Below, one piece after another: positions 26,024 to 35,205 of a stretch of 64,000 nucleotides of DNA. This DNA comes from Paenibacillus sp. FSL W8-0426 (lineage in GTDB: Bacteria; Bacillota; Bacilli; Paenibacillales; Paenibacillaceae), in NCBI RefSeq assembly GCF_037969725.1, contig NZ_CP150203.1:1752001-1816000 (forward strand), read 5' to 3'. The notes beneath the pieces are model-generated. The model saw only the letters and a list, made by a program, of their open reading frames with translations. It searched no databases and was not told the DNA's origin. A program made the position numbers and the translations under genes. Every line of letters starts with the position of its first letter. Within the stretch, counting starts at the first letter, position 1.

Positions 26024-27025
26024 ATGAACAGAGCATTGGTAACGGGGGCCACCGGCTGCCTCGGCCGCAACCTGGCCGTCAGGCTGGCTTCGGAAGGCTG
26101 GGAGGTTACCGCCATGGGGCGCGATTCCGGCTTGGGCCAGTCGCTTCAATCGGAAGCGGAGGGCATTCGGTTTGTGCGCGGCGACCTTCGGGACAAACAC
26201 GCTGTCGAACAGGCATGCCAAGGACAGGATGCGGTGTTCCACTGCGCGGCGTTATCGTCGCCATGGGGAGCGTATCGCGAATTTTACGGCAGCAACGTGG
26301 AAGGCACGCAAAATGTAGCCGATGCGTGCCTGCGATCAGGCGTGCAGCGATTGATTCATGTATCCACGCCAAGCGTGTACTTTGGGTACGTTTCCAGGCA
26401 TATGATTCATGAGGATGATCCCTTGCCGCCGAGACCGGCGAATCATTATGCGGCGACGAAACGTTTGGCCGAACAGGCTGTGCTTCAGGCCCACGCCGAA
26501 GGAATGCCTTCCATTATCATTCGTCCGAGAGCCATCTTCGGCCCCCATGACCGGACGCTGTTCCCGCGGATCGTGGCGGCGAATGCCAAATCGGGCGTGC
26601 CGATGATCGACGGCGGACAGGCAGAGATCGATCTGACGTGCGTCGATAACGTCGTGGACGCGTTGCTGCTTTGCTGGAAGGCCGACGAACAAGCGCTCGG
26701 CAGGGCGTACAACATATCCAACGGCGATCCAAGGCCGTTCAAGGACGTCGTTGCCGACCTTTTCTCGATGCTCGAACTGCCTTTGCGCACGCGCCGCATA
26801 TCGCTTCGGACGGCGTACGGAGCCGCGGCGGTGCTCGAAGGGGTGCATCGCCTGCTGCCTTTTCTCGGGGAGCCGATGCTTACCCGCTATACGGTCGGCT
26901 CGTTAGCCGTCACGCAGACTTTGGACATTAACGACGCGAAGCAGAAGCTCGGGTATGCGCCGCGATTGTCCGTGGACGAAGGCTTGCGGAAATTCGCGGA
27001 TTGGTGGAGGGCTGCTGCATGCTGA
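26024..27025 (+). CDS. Extended SDR, 3-beta-hydroxysteroid dehydrogenase/epimerase type
   Basis: 333 residues. Cofactor motif VTGATGCLGRNLA at the N-terminus; catalytic Ser in VSTPSVYFG and the YxxxK motif in NHYAATKRLAEQ; a substrate domain with HDRTLFPRIV follows. This is the class to which OleD, the 2-alkyl-3-ketoacid reductase of olefin synthesis, belongs, so reduction of a condensed beta-keto product is a reasonable guess. It starts 3 nt after the ATP-grasp gene and overlaps the hydrolase gene by 7 nt. Confidence 0.85.
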   Translation: MNRALVTGATGCLGRNLAVRLASEGWEVTAMGRDSGLGQSLQSEAEGIRFVRGDLRDKHAVEQACQGQDAVFHCAALSSPWGAYREFYGSNVEGTQNVADACLRSGVQRLIHVSTPSVYFGYVSRHMIHEDDPLPPRPANHYAATKRLAEQAVLQAHAEGMPSIIIRPRAIFGPHDRTLFPRIVAANAKSGVPMIDGGQAEIDLTCVDNVVDALLLCWKADEQALGRAYNISNGDPRPFKDVVADLFSMLELPLRTRRISLRTAYGAAAVLEGVHRLLPFLGEPMLTRYTVGSLAVTQTLDINDAKQKLGYAPRLSVDEGLRKFADWWRAAAC

Positions 27026-27882
27026 CATCGACCGCCGTTGAACTGCACCTTGGCGCTGCGGGGTACTGCACGCATCCCGAATTCCTGACACTGCGCGGCG
27101 GAAGCCTGCGCCCCGTTTCGTTTCCGGCCGGTTTCGCCTGCATCGTGCATCCGGTGCATGGACCCATGCTGCTGGATACGGGTTATAGCTCGCGTTTCTT
27201 CCGGGAAACGAATCGTCTGCCCAATGCGCTGTACCGTTATATTACGCCCGTCGTCTACAATGAAGGGGACGGTGCCGTTCGGTTTTTGGCGCGGATCGGC
27301 CTGCAGCCGGAAGACATTCGCTATATCATTCTCTCGCATTTCCACGGGGATCACATTGCGGGCGTGCGGGATTTTCCGCAGGCAAAAATGATCTATTTGC
27401 CGCAGGCCTACGATGCCGTTCGTTCATTGGGCCCGATCGCTGCCGTGCGGGCAGGTTTCCTGTCCGGATTGCTGCCGGAAGATTTTGAGGCCAGATCTCT
27501 TCCCGTGACAGGAAAGGCGAAGCGAGTGGAAAGCCTTCCGGCAGATTTTCCATTTCCGGAGGTCTACGATCTGTTTGGGGATGGCAGCATATTGGGCGTT
27601 GATGTTTCCGGACATGCCGCAGGCATGATGGGACTGCTGCTCAGCACGGGCAGGCACGATTATTTCCTGTGCGCCGACGCTGTCTGGTCCAGCAGGGCCT
27701 TTCGCGAACAACGCAGGCCGCATGCGTTTGCCGGCCTCATCATGTCGGACCGTGGGGAGTATCGGCGCAACTTTGACCGGTTGATCGCGATGCATCAACG
27801 ATTCCCTCACATTCGAATCGTGCCCAGCCATTGCCGCGAAGCGCTGCAAGCCTGGGGAACGGCCGAGGGGGCGACCCGATGA
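27019..27882 (+). CDS. Metallo-beta-lactamase-fold hydrolase
   Basis: 287 residues. Zinc ligands: HFHGDH (near residue 115), GHAAGMMG (about 200), CADAVW (about 220) and the C-terminal SHC (near residue 277). There is no signal peptide. Quorum-quenching lactonases and glyoxalase II share this fold, so lactone or thioester hydrolysis is plausible within the operon. ATG 27019 follows TGGAGG with an 8-nt gap and lies inside the end of the SDR gene; its own stop overlaps the next start as ATGA. Confidence 0.84.
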   Translation: MLTSTAVELHLGAAGYCTHPEFLTLRGGSLRPVSFPAGFACIVHPVHGPMLLDTGYSSRFFRETNRLPNALYRYITPVVYNEGDGAVRFLARIGLQPEDIRYIILSHFHGDHIAGVRDFPQAKMIYLPQAYDAVRSLGPIAAVRAGFLSGLLPEDFEARSLPVTGKAKRVESLPADFPFPEVYDLFGDGSILGVDVSGHAAGMMGLLLSTGRHDYFLCADAVWSSRAFREQRRPHAFAGLIMSDRGEYRRNFDRLIAMHQRFPHIRIVPSHCREALQAWGTAEGATR

Positions 27883-29192
27883 GCACGTTTCGCATACTGC
27901 GCCACTACGCATTGACTCGGGGGCTCCGAACTTGGAGAACGCGCCAGGCGCTTGAGCGCTGGCAGGAGCGGCAGATTGTTCGCCACGTCGATCGCATCCG
28001 CGAAAGCTCTCCCTTTTACCGGGAATGGTGGGCAGGGATTGCGTCGTCTGACTGGAGAAATTTCCCGCTGATCGACAAAACGCTGATGATGCAGCATTTC
28101 GATCGGCTCAACACGGTCGGCATATCGAAAGACGAAGCGATGGCCCTCGCCGGAGAGGGGGAGGAAACGCGCAATTTCAAACCATCGCTGCAGGGCATGA
28201 CGGTAGGACTGTCTTCGGGAACGTCCGGCAACCGCGGATTGTTTCTGGTGAGCGAGCGCGAGCAGGATGCCTGGACGGGTACGGTGCTGGCCAAGCTGCT
28301 GCCGGGCGGGCTGTGGCGGAAGGCGCGGATCGCGTTTTTTCTGCGGGCGAGCAGCAATTTATACGAATCGGTCCAGCGCGGTCGGCTTCAGTTTCAATAT
28401 TTCGACCTGTTGGAGCCCGTTCATGAACTGATTGGGCGGTTGGAAGCGTATCGGGCCACGGTGTGGGTTGCGCCTCCATCCATGCTGCGCATGTTGGGCG
28501 AGGCCTATGCGAAAGGTACCTTGACCGTCAGACCGGACAAAATCATCTCGGTAGCCGAGGTGCTTGACCCGCTGGACCGCAGCGTGCTGGAGCAGACGTT
28601 CGGCCAGACGATCCATCAGGCGTATCAGTGCACCGAAGGTTTCCTGGGGGCGTCCTGCCGCATGGGCATGCTGCATCTCAATGAGGACGTCGTGCATATC
28701 GAAAAGGAATACATCGATCCGTCCACGCGGCGCTTCGTGCCGATCGTTACGGATTTTTCCCGCACTTCTCAGCCCATTGTGCGTTACAGGCTGAACGACA
28801 TTCTGACCGAGGCGGAAGGGCGCTGCGCCTGCGGTTCACCGTTTACCGCCATCGAGCGGATCGAAGGACGCTGCGATGATATGCTTTCTTTTTTGCATCG
28901 CGTGACCGGAGAGCCTGTGCCCGTATTTCCTGATTTTGTTGCTCGGGCGGTCATCGCCGCTTCTCCCGCCATTTTGCATTACCGGGTGGTGCAGCGCGTC
29001 GGTGGGGAACTGGAAGTCTCCATACGGCACGTCGGGGCGGAAACAACGGAACAGATCGAGACCAAGGTGTCGGCAGAGCTTTGTGCATTGGCTGAACGTT
29101 TGGAATGCGACTTGCCCGACATCAGGCATGTTCCGTATACATTCGAACCCGGCGTGACCAAGCTGCGCAGGGTGGAGAGAGAGCGGGCATGA
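27879..29192 (+). CDS. Adenylate-forming enzyme, PaaK/F390-synthetase-like
   Basis: 437 residues. The phosphate-binding loop reads GLSSGTSGNRGLF (about residue 110), the acyl-binding region AYQCTEGFLGASC, the hinge IVRYRLNDIL, and a CACGSPF segment resembles the CPCG region of PaaK-type ligases. The C-terminus has TKLRRV, the likely catalytic Lys. These enzymes make acyl-adenylates and often CoA esters. The start overlaps the hydrolase stop (ATGA). Within this operon it may activate a free acid for condensation, or act on a hydroxy acid as OleC does; both are inference. Confidence 0.8.
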   Translation: MSTFRILRHYALTRGLRTWRTRQALERWQERQIVRHVDRIRESSPFYREWWAGIASSDWRNFPLIDKTLMMQHFDRLNTVGISKDEAMALAGEGEETRNFKPSLQGMTVGLSSGTSGNRGLFLVSEREQDAWTGTVLAKLLPGGLWRKARIAFFLRASSNLYESVQRGRLQFQYFDLLEPVHELIGRLEAYRATVWVAPPSMLRMLGEAYAKGTLTVRPDKIISVAEVLDPLDRSVLEQTFGQTIHQAYQCTEGFLGASCRMGMLHLNEDVVHIEKEYIDPSTRRFVPIVTDFSRTSQPIVRYRLNDILTEAEGRCACGSPFTAIERIEGRCDDMLSFLHRVTGEPVPVFPDFVARAVIAASPAILHYRVVQRVGGELEVSIRHVGAETTEQIETKVSAELCALAERLECDLPDIRHVPYTFEPGVTKLRRVERERA

Positions 29193-29232
29193 CGATCCGC
29201 CAAGAGGAAGGAAATTCGTTGAAACGGGAAGG

Positions 29233-30117
29233 ATGATCGGGGTGACGGAACGAAAGAGGGGGCAAGATGAACCTGTTGCGTTGATTACGGGCACGTCGAG
29301 CGGTTTCGGCATGCTTACTGCAGTGACGCTGGCCAAACAGGGATACCGGGTCGCAGCAACGATGCGTGATCTCGGGCGCAAGGAGGAACTGGCAAAACGC
29401 GCCGAAGAAGCGGGCGTCCTGGATCGGCTGCATTTTATGCGATTGGACGTCACGGATACCGAATCCATCCGGGAGGCGGTTGCTGAAGCGTTGCGGATTC
29501 GCGGGCGGATTGATGTGCTGGTGAACAATGCGGGTTTTGCCGTGGGCGGTTTCATTGAGGAGCTGACGATGGAGGATTGGAGAGGCCAGATGGAGACGAA
29601 TTTGTTCGGTCTGATCGGGGTGACTCGCGAGGTGCTCCCGGGCATGCGGGTCCGCAAAGATGGACTGATCATCAACCTTTCCAGCGTCAGCGGATTGTCC
29701 GGTTTTCCGGGGTATGGGCCATATGCGGCTTCCAAATTTGCCGTGGAAGGTTTCACGGAGAGCCTGCGTCATGAGATGCGGCCCTGGGGCGTCAAAGTGG
29801 TGCTCGTAGAACCGGGTGCTTATCGTACGCCCATCTGGGGCAAAGGGCTGGGTAATATCAGAAACCGCGAGGATTCTCCATACAAGGAGCAGTTGGACGC
29901 GGTGCTGAATTATTCCCGCCGGGCTTCGCAGACCGCCCCAAACCCGCAGGATGTCGCGGATCAGATCGCCCGTATCGTGCGTATGCGTTCTCCGCGCCTC
30001 CGTTATGCGTTGGGCAAAGATTCGGGCATGCTTATTTTCGCAAAATCATTTTTGCCTTGGAAATGGCTGGAATGGATCATCGCCCGTGGATTGGAACAGT
30101 CGGCGAAACGAAAGTAA
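29233..30117 (+). CDS. Classical short-chain dehydrogenase/reductase
   Basis: 294 residues. Cofactor loop ITGTSSGFG, structural NNAG, catalytic Ser in LSSVSG and YAASK (about residue 160), in the order expected of classical SDRs; the C-terminal PWKWLEWIIARG is amphipathic and could touch the membrane. ATG 29233 is directly behind GGGAAGG; GTG 29242 has a better spacing and may be used. It follows the adenylate-forming gene by 40 nt and is probably the last gene of the operon. Confidence 0.84.
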   Translation: MIGVTERKRGQDEPVALITGTSSGFGMLTAVTLAKQGYRVAATMRDLGRKEELAKRAEEAGVLDRLHFMRLDVTDTESIREAVAEALRIRGRIDVLVNNAGFAVGGFIEELTMEDWRGQMETNLFGLIGVTREVLPGMRVRKDGLIINLSSVSGLSGFPGYGPYAASKFAVEGFTESLRHEMRPWGVKVVLVEPGAYRTPIWGKGLGNIRNREDSPYKEQLDAVLNYSRRASQTAPNPQDVADQIARIVRMRSPRLRYALGKDSGMLIFAKSFLPWKWLEWIIARGLEQSAKRK

Positions 30118-30261
30118 TGGGATGGCCGTTCAGGTTACAGGTTACGTTTCAATACATGTCGGAGGTGCGCGTTCACGAAAATGCTTTTGTGTTTTTTACG
30201 GGTTTGGCAGACGTGAAGAGACAGATCGATTATCCTTACGAGGTGAATGGAGTGGCGGAGC

Positions 30262-30804
30262 ATGAATGAACGAGTGGACTCATCGAAAATCATTTTTCGC
30301 GGCATTCTGCCGGATGAGGCAGAAGCATATTGGCCGTTGCGGCTGGAAGCGTTGAAAAACCATCCCGAGTCGTTCGGCGCTTCCTATGAAATGTCTGTAC
30401 CGATTCCGTTGGAAGAGGTTCGGGAACGCATTCATACCGATCCCGACGATTATATTTTGGGAGCCTACACGGAAGAAGGCATGCTTGCAGGCATGATGGG
30501 CTTCAAAAGGGAGCAGGGAATCAAGTTGAAACACAAAGCATTCATTTGGGGAGTTTATGTGTCGCCGCCGTTTCGCGGCCAAGGCATAGCTTCGGGTTTG
30601 CTGAAAGAGGTATTGGAGCGCGGCAGAAGGCTGGACGGGCTGCAGCAGATCAACCTGAGCGTGGTTGACTCGAATGAATCCGCCAAACGATTGTATGAGC
30701 AGCACGGGTTCGAGGTATACGGCATTGAAAAAAACGCGCTTGTCGTTCAGGGCCATGGATATGATGAAGCCCATATGACGTACTTCTACGTTAAAAGTTC
30801 TTAA
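30262..30804 (+). CDS. GNAT-family N-acetyltransferase
   Basis: 180 residues. The acetyl-CoA loop is VSPPFRGQGIASGLL, and the late NLSVVDSNESAKRLYEQHGF stretch is the typical C-terminal GNAT beta-bulge and helix. The early part (FGASYEMSVPIPLEEV) resembles acetyltransferases acting on small molecules or protein N-termini. Start ATG 30262 behind GGAG. Substrate not predictable. Confidence 0.87.
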   Translation: MNERVDSSKIIFRGILPDEAEAYWPLRLEALKNHPESFGASYEMSVPIPLEEVRERIHTDPDDYILGAYTEEGMLAGMMGFKREQGIKLKHKAFIWGVYVSPPFRGQGIASGLLKEVLERGRRLDGLQQINLSVVDSNESAKRLYEQHGFEVYGIEKNALVVQGHGYDEAHMTYFYVKSS

Positions 30805-30828
30805 CGAGAAACAGGAGGGGGCAGTTGC

Positions 30829-31200
30829 ATGTGCAGATATGCGATGAATGGACCTTACAAGGAAGTATTTGCCTGTTTCGCGTGCCGCAAATCGTTCAAA
30901 CAAACTTCCAAATATGATCTGGAACCCGGGGTTTATGAGACGTTGGAACCTGTTTGTCCCCAGTGCGGCATGCCGATGCACAGCATGGGTCAGGATTTCA
31001 GGGCGCCCAAACAAAAGGACGTGAAGCAATGGGCAAAGGTGATCAATTTGTATGAGCACGGCTTCACGTATCATAACTGTGGTTGTGGGGCGGGATACCG
31101 TCCTGCAGAACCCCGGGAGCTGCCGGCTTTTTTGGAAGAGCATGCATCCAGAAAACGAAGTGACGGCGAAAGACTCTTGCAGCGTTTGTTGAACGGATGA
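30829..31200 (+). CDS. Small zinc-ribbon-like protein
   Basis: 123 residues, unrecognised family. A pair of knuckles, CFAC (about residue 16) and CPQC (about 43), should bind one zinc ion; a later NCGCGAGY adds further Cys near residue 83. The rest is basic and soluble, and the C-terminus is helical and charged. The ATG follows AGGAGGGGG, a strong site. It sits between two acetyltransferase genes on the same strand, 24 nt after the first and 39 nt before the second, probably in one transcript. Confidence 0.72.
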   Translation: MCRYAMNGPYKEVFACFACRKSFKQTSKYDLEPGVYETLEPVCPQCGMPMHSMGQDFRAPKQKDVKQWAKVINLYEHGFTYHNCGCGAGYRPAEPRELPAFLEEHASRKRSDGERLLQRLLNG

Positions 31201-31239
31201 CGTTCAGGGAAAGACCCGCGAATGGAGGACGGACATACG

Positions 31240-31734
31240 ATGATCCGCATGTATGAACAAAAGGACCTGCAACATGTCATTGCAGCACATATTCGTATTT
31301 ATCGCGAGGAGTATAATTATGATGAAGGGTTCGCCGCCTTTGTGAAGAATGCAGTGCAGCAGTTCGGGCACGCTGGAGATCATGAGCATGAAATGATGTG
31401 GGTCGTGGAATTGGATGGCCGGCATGCAGGATCAATCGGGCTGGTCAGAGCGGACGAGCATACGGCGCAGCTTCGCTGGTTCCTGCTCGAACCGGGGGCA
31501 CGGGGACAAGGCTGGGGGCGCAAACTGCTGGAGCAGGCCATTCGTTTCGCAGAGGAGCGGAGTTATGGCCGAATCGTGTTATGGACCAATGAAGCGTTAA
31601 CCGACGCTCGCCGGTTGTACAGTTCCTTCGGTTTTGAGATCGTAGAGCGACAGACGCAGCATTTGTCCGGCCAAAACGTAAATGAAGAGAAATGGGCTTT
31701 ACGTTTGAACCGGAAACGGGAGGGAGCAATGTGA
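31240..31734 (+). CDS. GNAT-family N-acetyltransferase
   Basis: 164 residues. The acetyl-CoA binding loop is EPGARGQGWGRKLLEQA and the C-terminal signature is EALTDARRLYSSFGFEIVE, close to MarR-associated or YhdJ-like acetyltransferases. ATG 31240 is used with GGAGG 11 nt upstream; the ATG at 31222 is part of that site. It overlaps the following gene by 4 nt. Confidence 0.86.
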   Translation: MIRMYEQKDLQHVIAAHIRIYREEYNYDEGFAAFVKNAVQQFGHAGDHEHEMMWVVELDGRHAGSIGLVRADEHTAQLRWFLLEPGARGQGWGRKLLEQAIRFAEERSYGRIVLWTNEALTDARRLYSSFGFEIVERQTQHLSGQNVNEEKWALRLNRKREGAM

Positions 31735-32132
31735 CTAACCATCGGATGTGGAAGAAGGCGATTTTTGCGGCAGCGGGCGGAGGTTTGCTCCTGGCCATGT
31801 TGTGGGATGTCTCCGTTCAGGTAAACGAAGGGATTGCCGTATTGCGAATCGAGCAGAGCTTGCAGCAAATCACCAGCTCCTCGGCCGGCATGGTGCATAG
31901 CAACCCTCACGCGTATATTTCCTCCAGCGCGGATGCTTATAACCAGTTGTTGGATTTGGATACGACCGGATTGCGGGTTCTGCTGCAGCGGTTGGAAACG
32001 AGTCCGGACAATGGCCTGCGGGAGTGGATCATGGCGGAAGCCGGCTCTAGCCTGCTGGGAGAAGCTAACCCGGTAGAAACATGGGAGAGTGGCAAAGACT
32101 GGCTCAGACAGTATAAAATGAAGGCAGAGTAA
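31731..32132 (+). CDS. Hypothetical membrane-anchored protein, 133 aa
   Basis: I do not recognise the family. One hydrophobic segment near residues 11-24 (AIFAAAGGGLLLAMLW) anchors a soluble remainder of about 105 residues that is mostly helical and should be extracellular. The GTG start at 31731 follows GGGAGGGAG and overlaps the acetyltransferase stop, so translation is coupled. A cleaved signal peptide cannot be excluded. Confidence 0.65.
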   Translation: MTNHRMWKKAIFAAAGGGLLLAMLWDVSVQVNEGIAVLRIEQSLQQITSSSAGMVHSNPHAYISSSADAYNQLLDLDTTGLRVLLQRLETSPDNGLREWIMAEAGSSLLGEANPVETWESGKDWLRQYKMKAE

Positions 32133-32212
32133 ACATTCCTCACCTCCAGTCATCATGAACAGGAATCACGACATTCCTGAAAGTCGAAACCATACGTAAT
32201 GAGGTGAAACCT

Positions 32213-32989
32213 TTGAATAGTAAAATTGCATTTTTTGATTCCGGCATCGGCGGCCTGACGGTGCTGCATGAGGCTCTGAAACGACTTCCGCAGGAACAGT
32301 TTCTGTATTATGCGGATACGCTTCATGTTCCTTATGGTACGAAGCCGGCCGACGCGGTGCGCGGACATATTTTTGATTGTGTGGAAGCCATTATGCAGGA
32401 GCAGGTCAAGGCGCTTGTCATTGCCTGCAATACGGCGACAAGCCTTGCGGTCAGAGATCTGCGGAGCCGACTGGACATACCGGTAATCGGCATGGAGCCG
32501 GCGGTCAAACCCGCTGTGGAAATGAATCGAAAGAACGGCAAACGTGTACTGGTGTTTGCTACTCCGCTAACCTTGAGCCAAAGCAAATACAATGCGCTGG
32601 TGTCCCGGGTGGACGATCACTACAGCGTGGACTCGGTCCCGCTGCCCGAACTTGTCGAGTGGTGCGAACAGCTCGATTTTGATCCCGACAAAATCGCCGG
32701 TTATTTCCGTCAAAAGCTGGAGGGCCTTGACATGAAGCAATACGGAACGGTGGTGCTTGGTTGTACTCACTATCCGTACTACACGAACATTCTCGAATCC
32801 GTTTTGCCGGACCATGTGCAAGTCATTGACGGAAGCCAGGGCACCGTCAAACGGCTGAAGCAGCTGTTGGGCGTTTCCGACCAGTCAGGCAAATGGGATG
32901 AAAGTCAAATTTCTTTCCTGAGCTCGTCGGGTCGGGAAGAGGATCGTGAAAAAATGAAACGTGCGCTCGCCTATTTGGAAAGCTGCTAA
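32213..32989 (+). CDS. racE: Glutamate racemase
   Basis: 258 residues. It converts L- to D-glutamate for peptidoglycan in the cytosol. The two catalytic Cys are in VIACNTATS (residue about 72) and LGCTHYPY (about 184), and the N-terminal IAFFDSGIGGLTV carries the substrate-binding Asp-Ser. TTG 32213 is chosen because GAGGTGA ends 5 nt before it; a GTG at 32204 overlaps that site. A histidine phosphatase gene follows 37 nt later. Confidence 0.93.
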   Translation: MNSKIAFFDSGIGGLTVLHEALKRLPQEQFLYYADTLHVPYGTKPADAVRGHIFDCVEAIMQEQVKALVIACNTATSLAVRDLRSRLDIPVIGMEPAVKPAVEMNRKNGKRVLVFATPLTLSQSKYNALVSRVDDHYSVDSVPLPELVEWCEQLDFDPDKIAGYFRQKLEGLDMKQYGTVVLGCTHYPYYTNILESVLPDHVQVIDGSQGTVKRLKQLLGVSDQSGKWDESQISFLSSSGREEDREKMKRALAYLESC

Positions 32990-33026
32990 AGGTGCATCAG
33001 AGCTACAGAATGCAGGAGGGGTGGCC

Positions 33027-33575
33027 GTGCAGTCCATTTATCTCATTCGACATGCCCAGGCTTCGGGCCAGGAGCCGGATGCCGAGCTTACGGATCTTGG
33101 TTTGGTCCAGGCTGAACGTTTGGCGGAGCTGCTGGCCGACTCCGCGATCAAATATATCGTTTCCAGTCCATGGAAACGGGCGATTCATACCGCTGTCCCG
33201 CTTGCTCGGACGGTGATGCGGCATATACATACCGACGAACGTCTTCAAGAGCGGGTGTTGAGTACTCGGCATCTGGACAACTGGATGGACGTCCTTGCGC
33301 ATACATATTTGGATGAGGATTGGGCAGAAGAAGGCGGGGAGTCATCCCGAATCGCAACGAGCAGGGGAATGGAAGTGCTGAAGGAGTTGTGGGGCAGATC
33401 CGAACAACGCGCAGCAGTGATCACCCATGGAAACCTGCTGTCCTTGTTGATCCGGACGTACGATCCGAGCTTTGGCTTTGAGCAATGGAAGATGCTTTCG
33501 AATCCGGATGTATTCGTGCTGGAGAGACAAGGGAATGGGGACGTTCCCATGCTCCGCCGATGCTGGAACGGCTAA
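33027..33575 (+). CDS. Histidine phosphatase family protein
   Basis: 182 residues of the phosphoglycerate-mutase-like superfamily. The phosphorylated His is in LIRHAQASG, the Arg in SSPWKRAIHTA, and the second His in VITHGNLLSLL. Such proteins dephosphorylate small metabolites. GTG 33027 follows AGGAGGGG with a 5-nt gap. It is likely cotranscribed with the racemase gene and is closed by a terminator. Confidence 0.87.
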   Translation: MQSIYLIRHAQASGQEPDAELTDLGLVQAERLAELLADSAIKYIVSSPWKRAIHTAVPLARTVMRHIHTDERLQERVLSTRHLDNWMDVLAHTYLDEDWAEEGGESSRIATSRGMEVLKELWGRSEQRAAVITHGNLLSLLIRTYDPSFGFEQWKMLSNPDVFVLERQGNGDVPMLRRCWNG

Positions 33576-33582
33576 AAGCAGC

Positions 33583-33628
33583 AAAAGAGTGCTCAAGCGA
33601 TAAGGATATCGACTGGAACACTCTTTTT
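33583..33628 (+). terminator. Bidirectional intrinsic terminator
   Basis: AAAAGAGTGCTC and GAACACTCTTTTT form a 10-bp stem with one mismatch. A-run on one side and T-run on the other serve both the phosphatase gene and the convergent DUF423 gene ending at 33656. Confidence 0.85.
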
Positions 33629-33655
33629 GTTCTATAAACAGACTCTTAAACGGAA

Positions 33656-34018
33656 TTACAGGACGGCAATCAACAGGATGACCCATCCCGCGAGAAAAGC
33701 AACGCCGCCAAGCGGCGTAATCGCGCCGAGTTTGCGAACTCCGGTGATGCTTAGCGCGTACAGGCTGCCCGAAAACAGGATAATGCCCGCAAACAACAAC
33801 CAACCGGCGACGGAAACAAGATGGCTTTGTTCCAACCGATCGGCTAGTAATCCGATCAGGATCAGGCCAAGACCGTGAACCAAATGATACAATACACCCG
33901 TCTCGTAAATTTTGATCATATCGACGGACAATCTGCGTTTAAGAGCATGTGCCCCGAAAGCTCCCAGGGCAACGGCCAAAAACATCATGATGCTTCCTAG
34001 CGCGATCAATGTTTGCAT
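33656..34018 (-). CDS. DUF423 family membrane protein (YgdD-like)
   Basis: 120 residues, four membrane segments. The family signature is ALGAFGAHALKRRLS near residue 20 and the LGAITPLGGVAFLAGW stretch close to the end. Function is unknown for the family. ATG 34018 follows AGGAGA. It lies 60 nt downstream of the pantothenate kinase gene on the same strand. Confidence 0.86.
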   Translation of the reverse strand: MQTLIALGSIMMFLAVALGAFGAHALKRRLSVDMIKIYETGVLYHLVHGLGLILIGLLADRLEQSHLVSVAGWLLFAGIILFSGSLYALSITGVRKLGAITPLGGVAFLAGWVILLIAVL

Positions 34019-34078
34019 GCGACTCGTCTCCTTTAGAATCATTTCTCGATTTCAGCAAGTGCAATAATATCCTGTTGC

Positions 34079-35008
34079 TTACAGCTTGCGCAGGCGGATG
34101 CGCTGAATGGAATGGTCGGCTTCCTTTTTCAGGATCAGGCGAGCCCGCCCTTTGGTTGGCAAAATGTTCTCATGCAGGTTTTTGGCGTTGATGTCCTGCC
34201 AGATTTGGCTGGCGGTGCGCACGGTTTCCTCTTCGTCGATGTTGGCAAATCGGTTGTGGAAAAAGGACCCTTTGTCCTGAAAAGCCGTAGCGCGCAGCAG
34301 CTTGAACCGTTCGATGTACCAGTGCCGAATGTGTTCTTCTTCTGCATCGATATAGATGGAGAAATCGAAAAAATCGCTGACCAGCAAAGGCGTCTCCTTT
34401 TTCACCTGAAGTACGTTAATGCCTTCCAGAATAAGGATGTCCGGTTGGGAGATGACCTTTTCTTCACCCGGAATGACGTCATAGGCCAAATGGGAGTAAA
34501 CAGGAGCTTTGATCTCGGGCTTGCCTGATTTCACGTCTCCCATGAATTGAATCAGCGCTTTGATATCATAGCTTTCAGGAAAGCCTTTGCGATTCATGAT
34601 GCCTTTCTCTTCGAGCACGGCATTAGGGTAAAGGAACCCGTCGGTGGTGACCAGGTCAACCCGCGGTTTGCTTTTGCCTCTGGCCAGCAAGGTCTGAAGC
34701 AGGCGCGCGGTTGTGCTTTTGCCCACGGCAACGCTTCCTCCGATTCCGATAATATAAGGTACGGGTACCGCTTCCTTTTTCATGAAAGAGGCCGTCAATC
34801 GATTGAGCTCGCGCGAAACTCTGGCGTATAGGTCAATAAAGTGGGTAAGAGGTAGATAGATGTCTTCCACTTCCTGAATGGATACTTCCTCGTTAAGACT
34901 TTTCAGCTGCTTGAGTTCAGCCTCCGTCAATGTAAGCGTGGCCTGCTGCTCTTTCAGTCCGGCCCATTCCTTGCGGTCAAACTCGATGTACGGTGAATAT
35001 GGATTCAT
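34079..35008 (-). CDS. coaA: Type I pantothenate kinase
   Basis: 309 residues. It phosphorylates pantothenate, the first step to coenzyme A. The P-loop is [14 protein letters not shown] (about residue 95), followed by [12 protein letters not shown] with the catalytic Asp, [11 protein letters not shown], and the pantothenate-site [11 protein letters not shown]. Length and motifs match bacterial CoaA. ATG 35008 is used; an open frame extends upstream to 35143 but shows no family similarity. The site before the ATG is weak (AAAGCGGG). Confidence 0.93.
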   Translation of the reverse strand: MNPYSPYIEFDRKEWAGLKEQQATLTLTEAELKQLKSLNEEVSIQEVEDIYLPLTHFIDLYARVSRELNRLTASFMKKEAVPVPYIIGIGGSVAVGKSTTARLLQTLLARGKSKPRVDLVTTDGFLYPNAVLEEKGIMNRKGFPESYDIKALIQFMGDVKSGKPEIKAPVYSHLAYDVIPGEEKVISQPDILILEGINVLQVKKETPLLVSDFFDFSIYIDAEEEHIRHWYIERFKLLRATAFQDKGSFFHNRFANIDEEETVRTASQIWQDINAKNLHENILPTKGRARLILKKEADHSIQRIRLRKL

Positions 35009-35205
35009 GAGATCCCGCTTTCTATATGTAATATAGTCTGTGACACAGTCTTTAGTGTACCAAATTTCAGGGAACTGACAACATCTTGACATGTACCATT
35101 TTGTTGCAGGGTGACGAAAGTCGCTGGTTAGCAGCTTGTCCATGAAGGCAGTTCCCTTGATTCAACACGCAAAAATATATATACCATGCGGAAGGGTGAC
35201 GGCAA

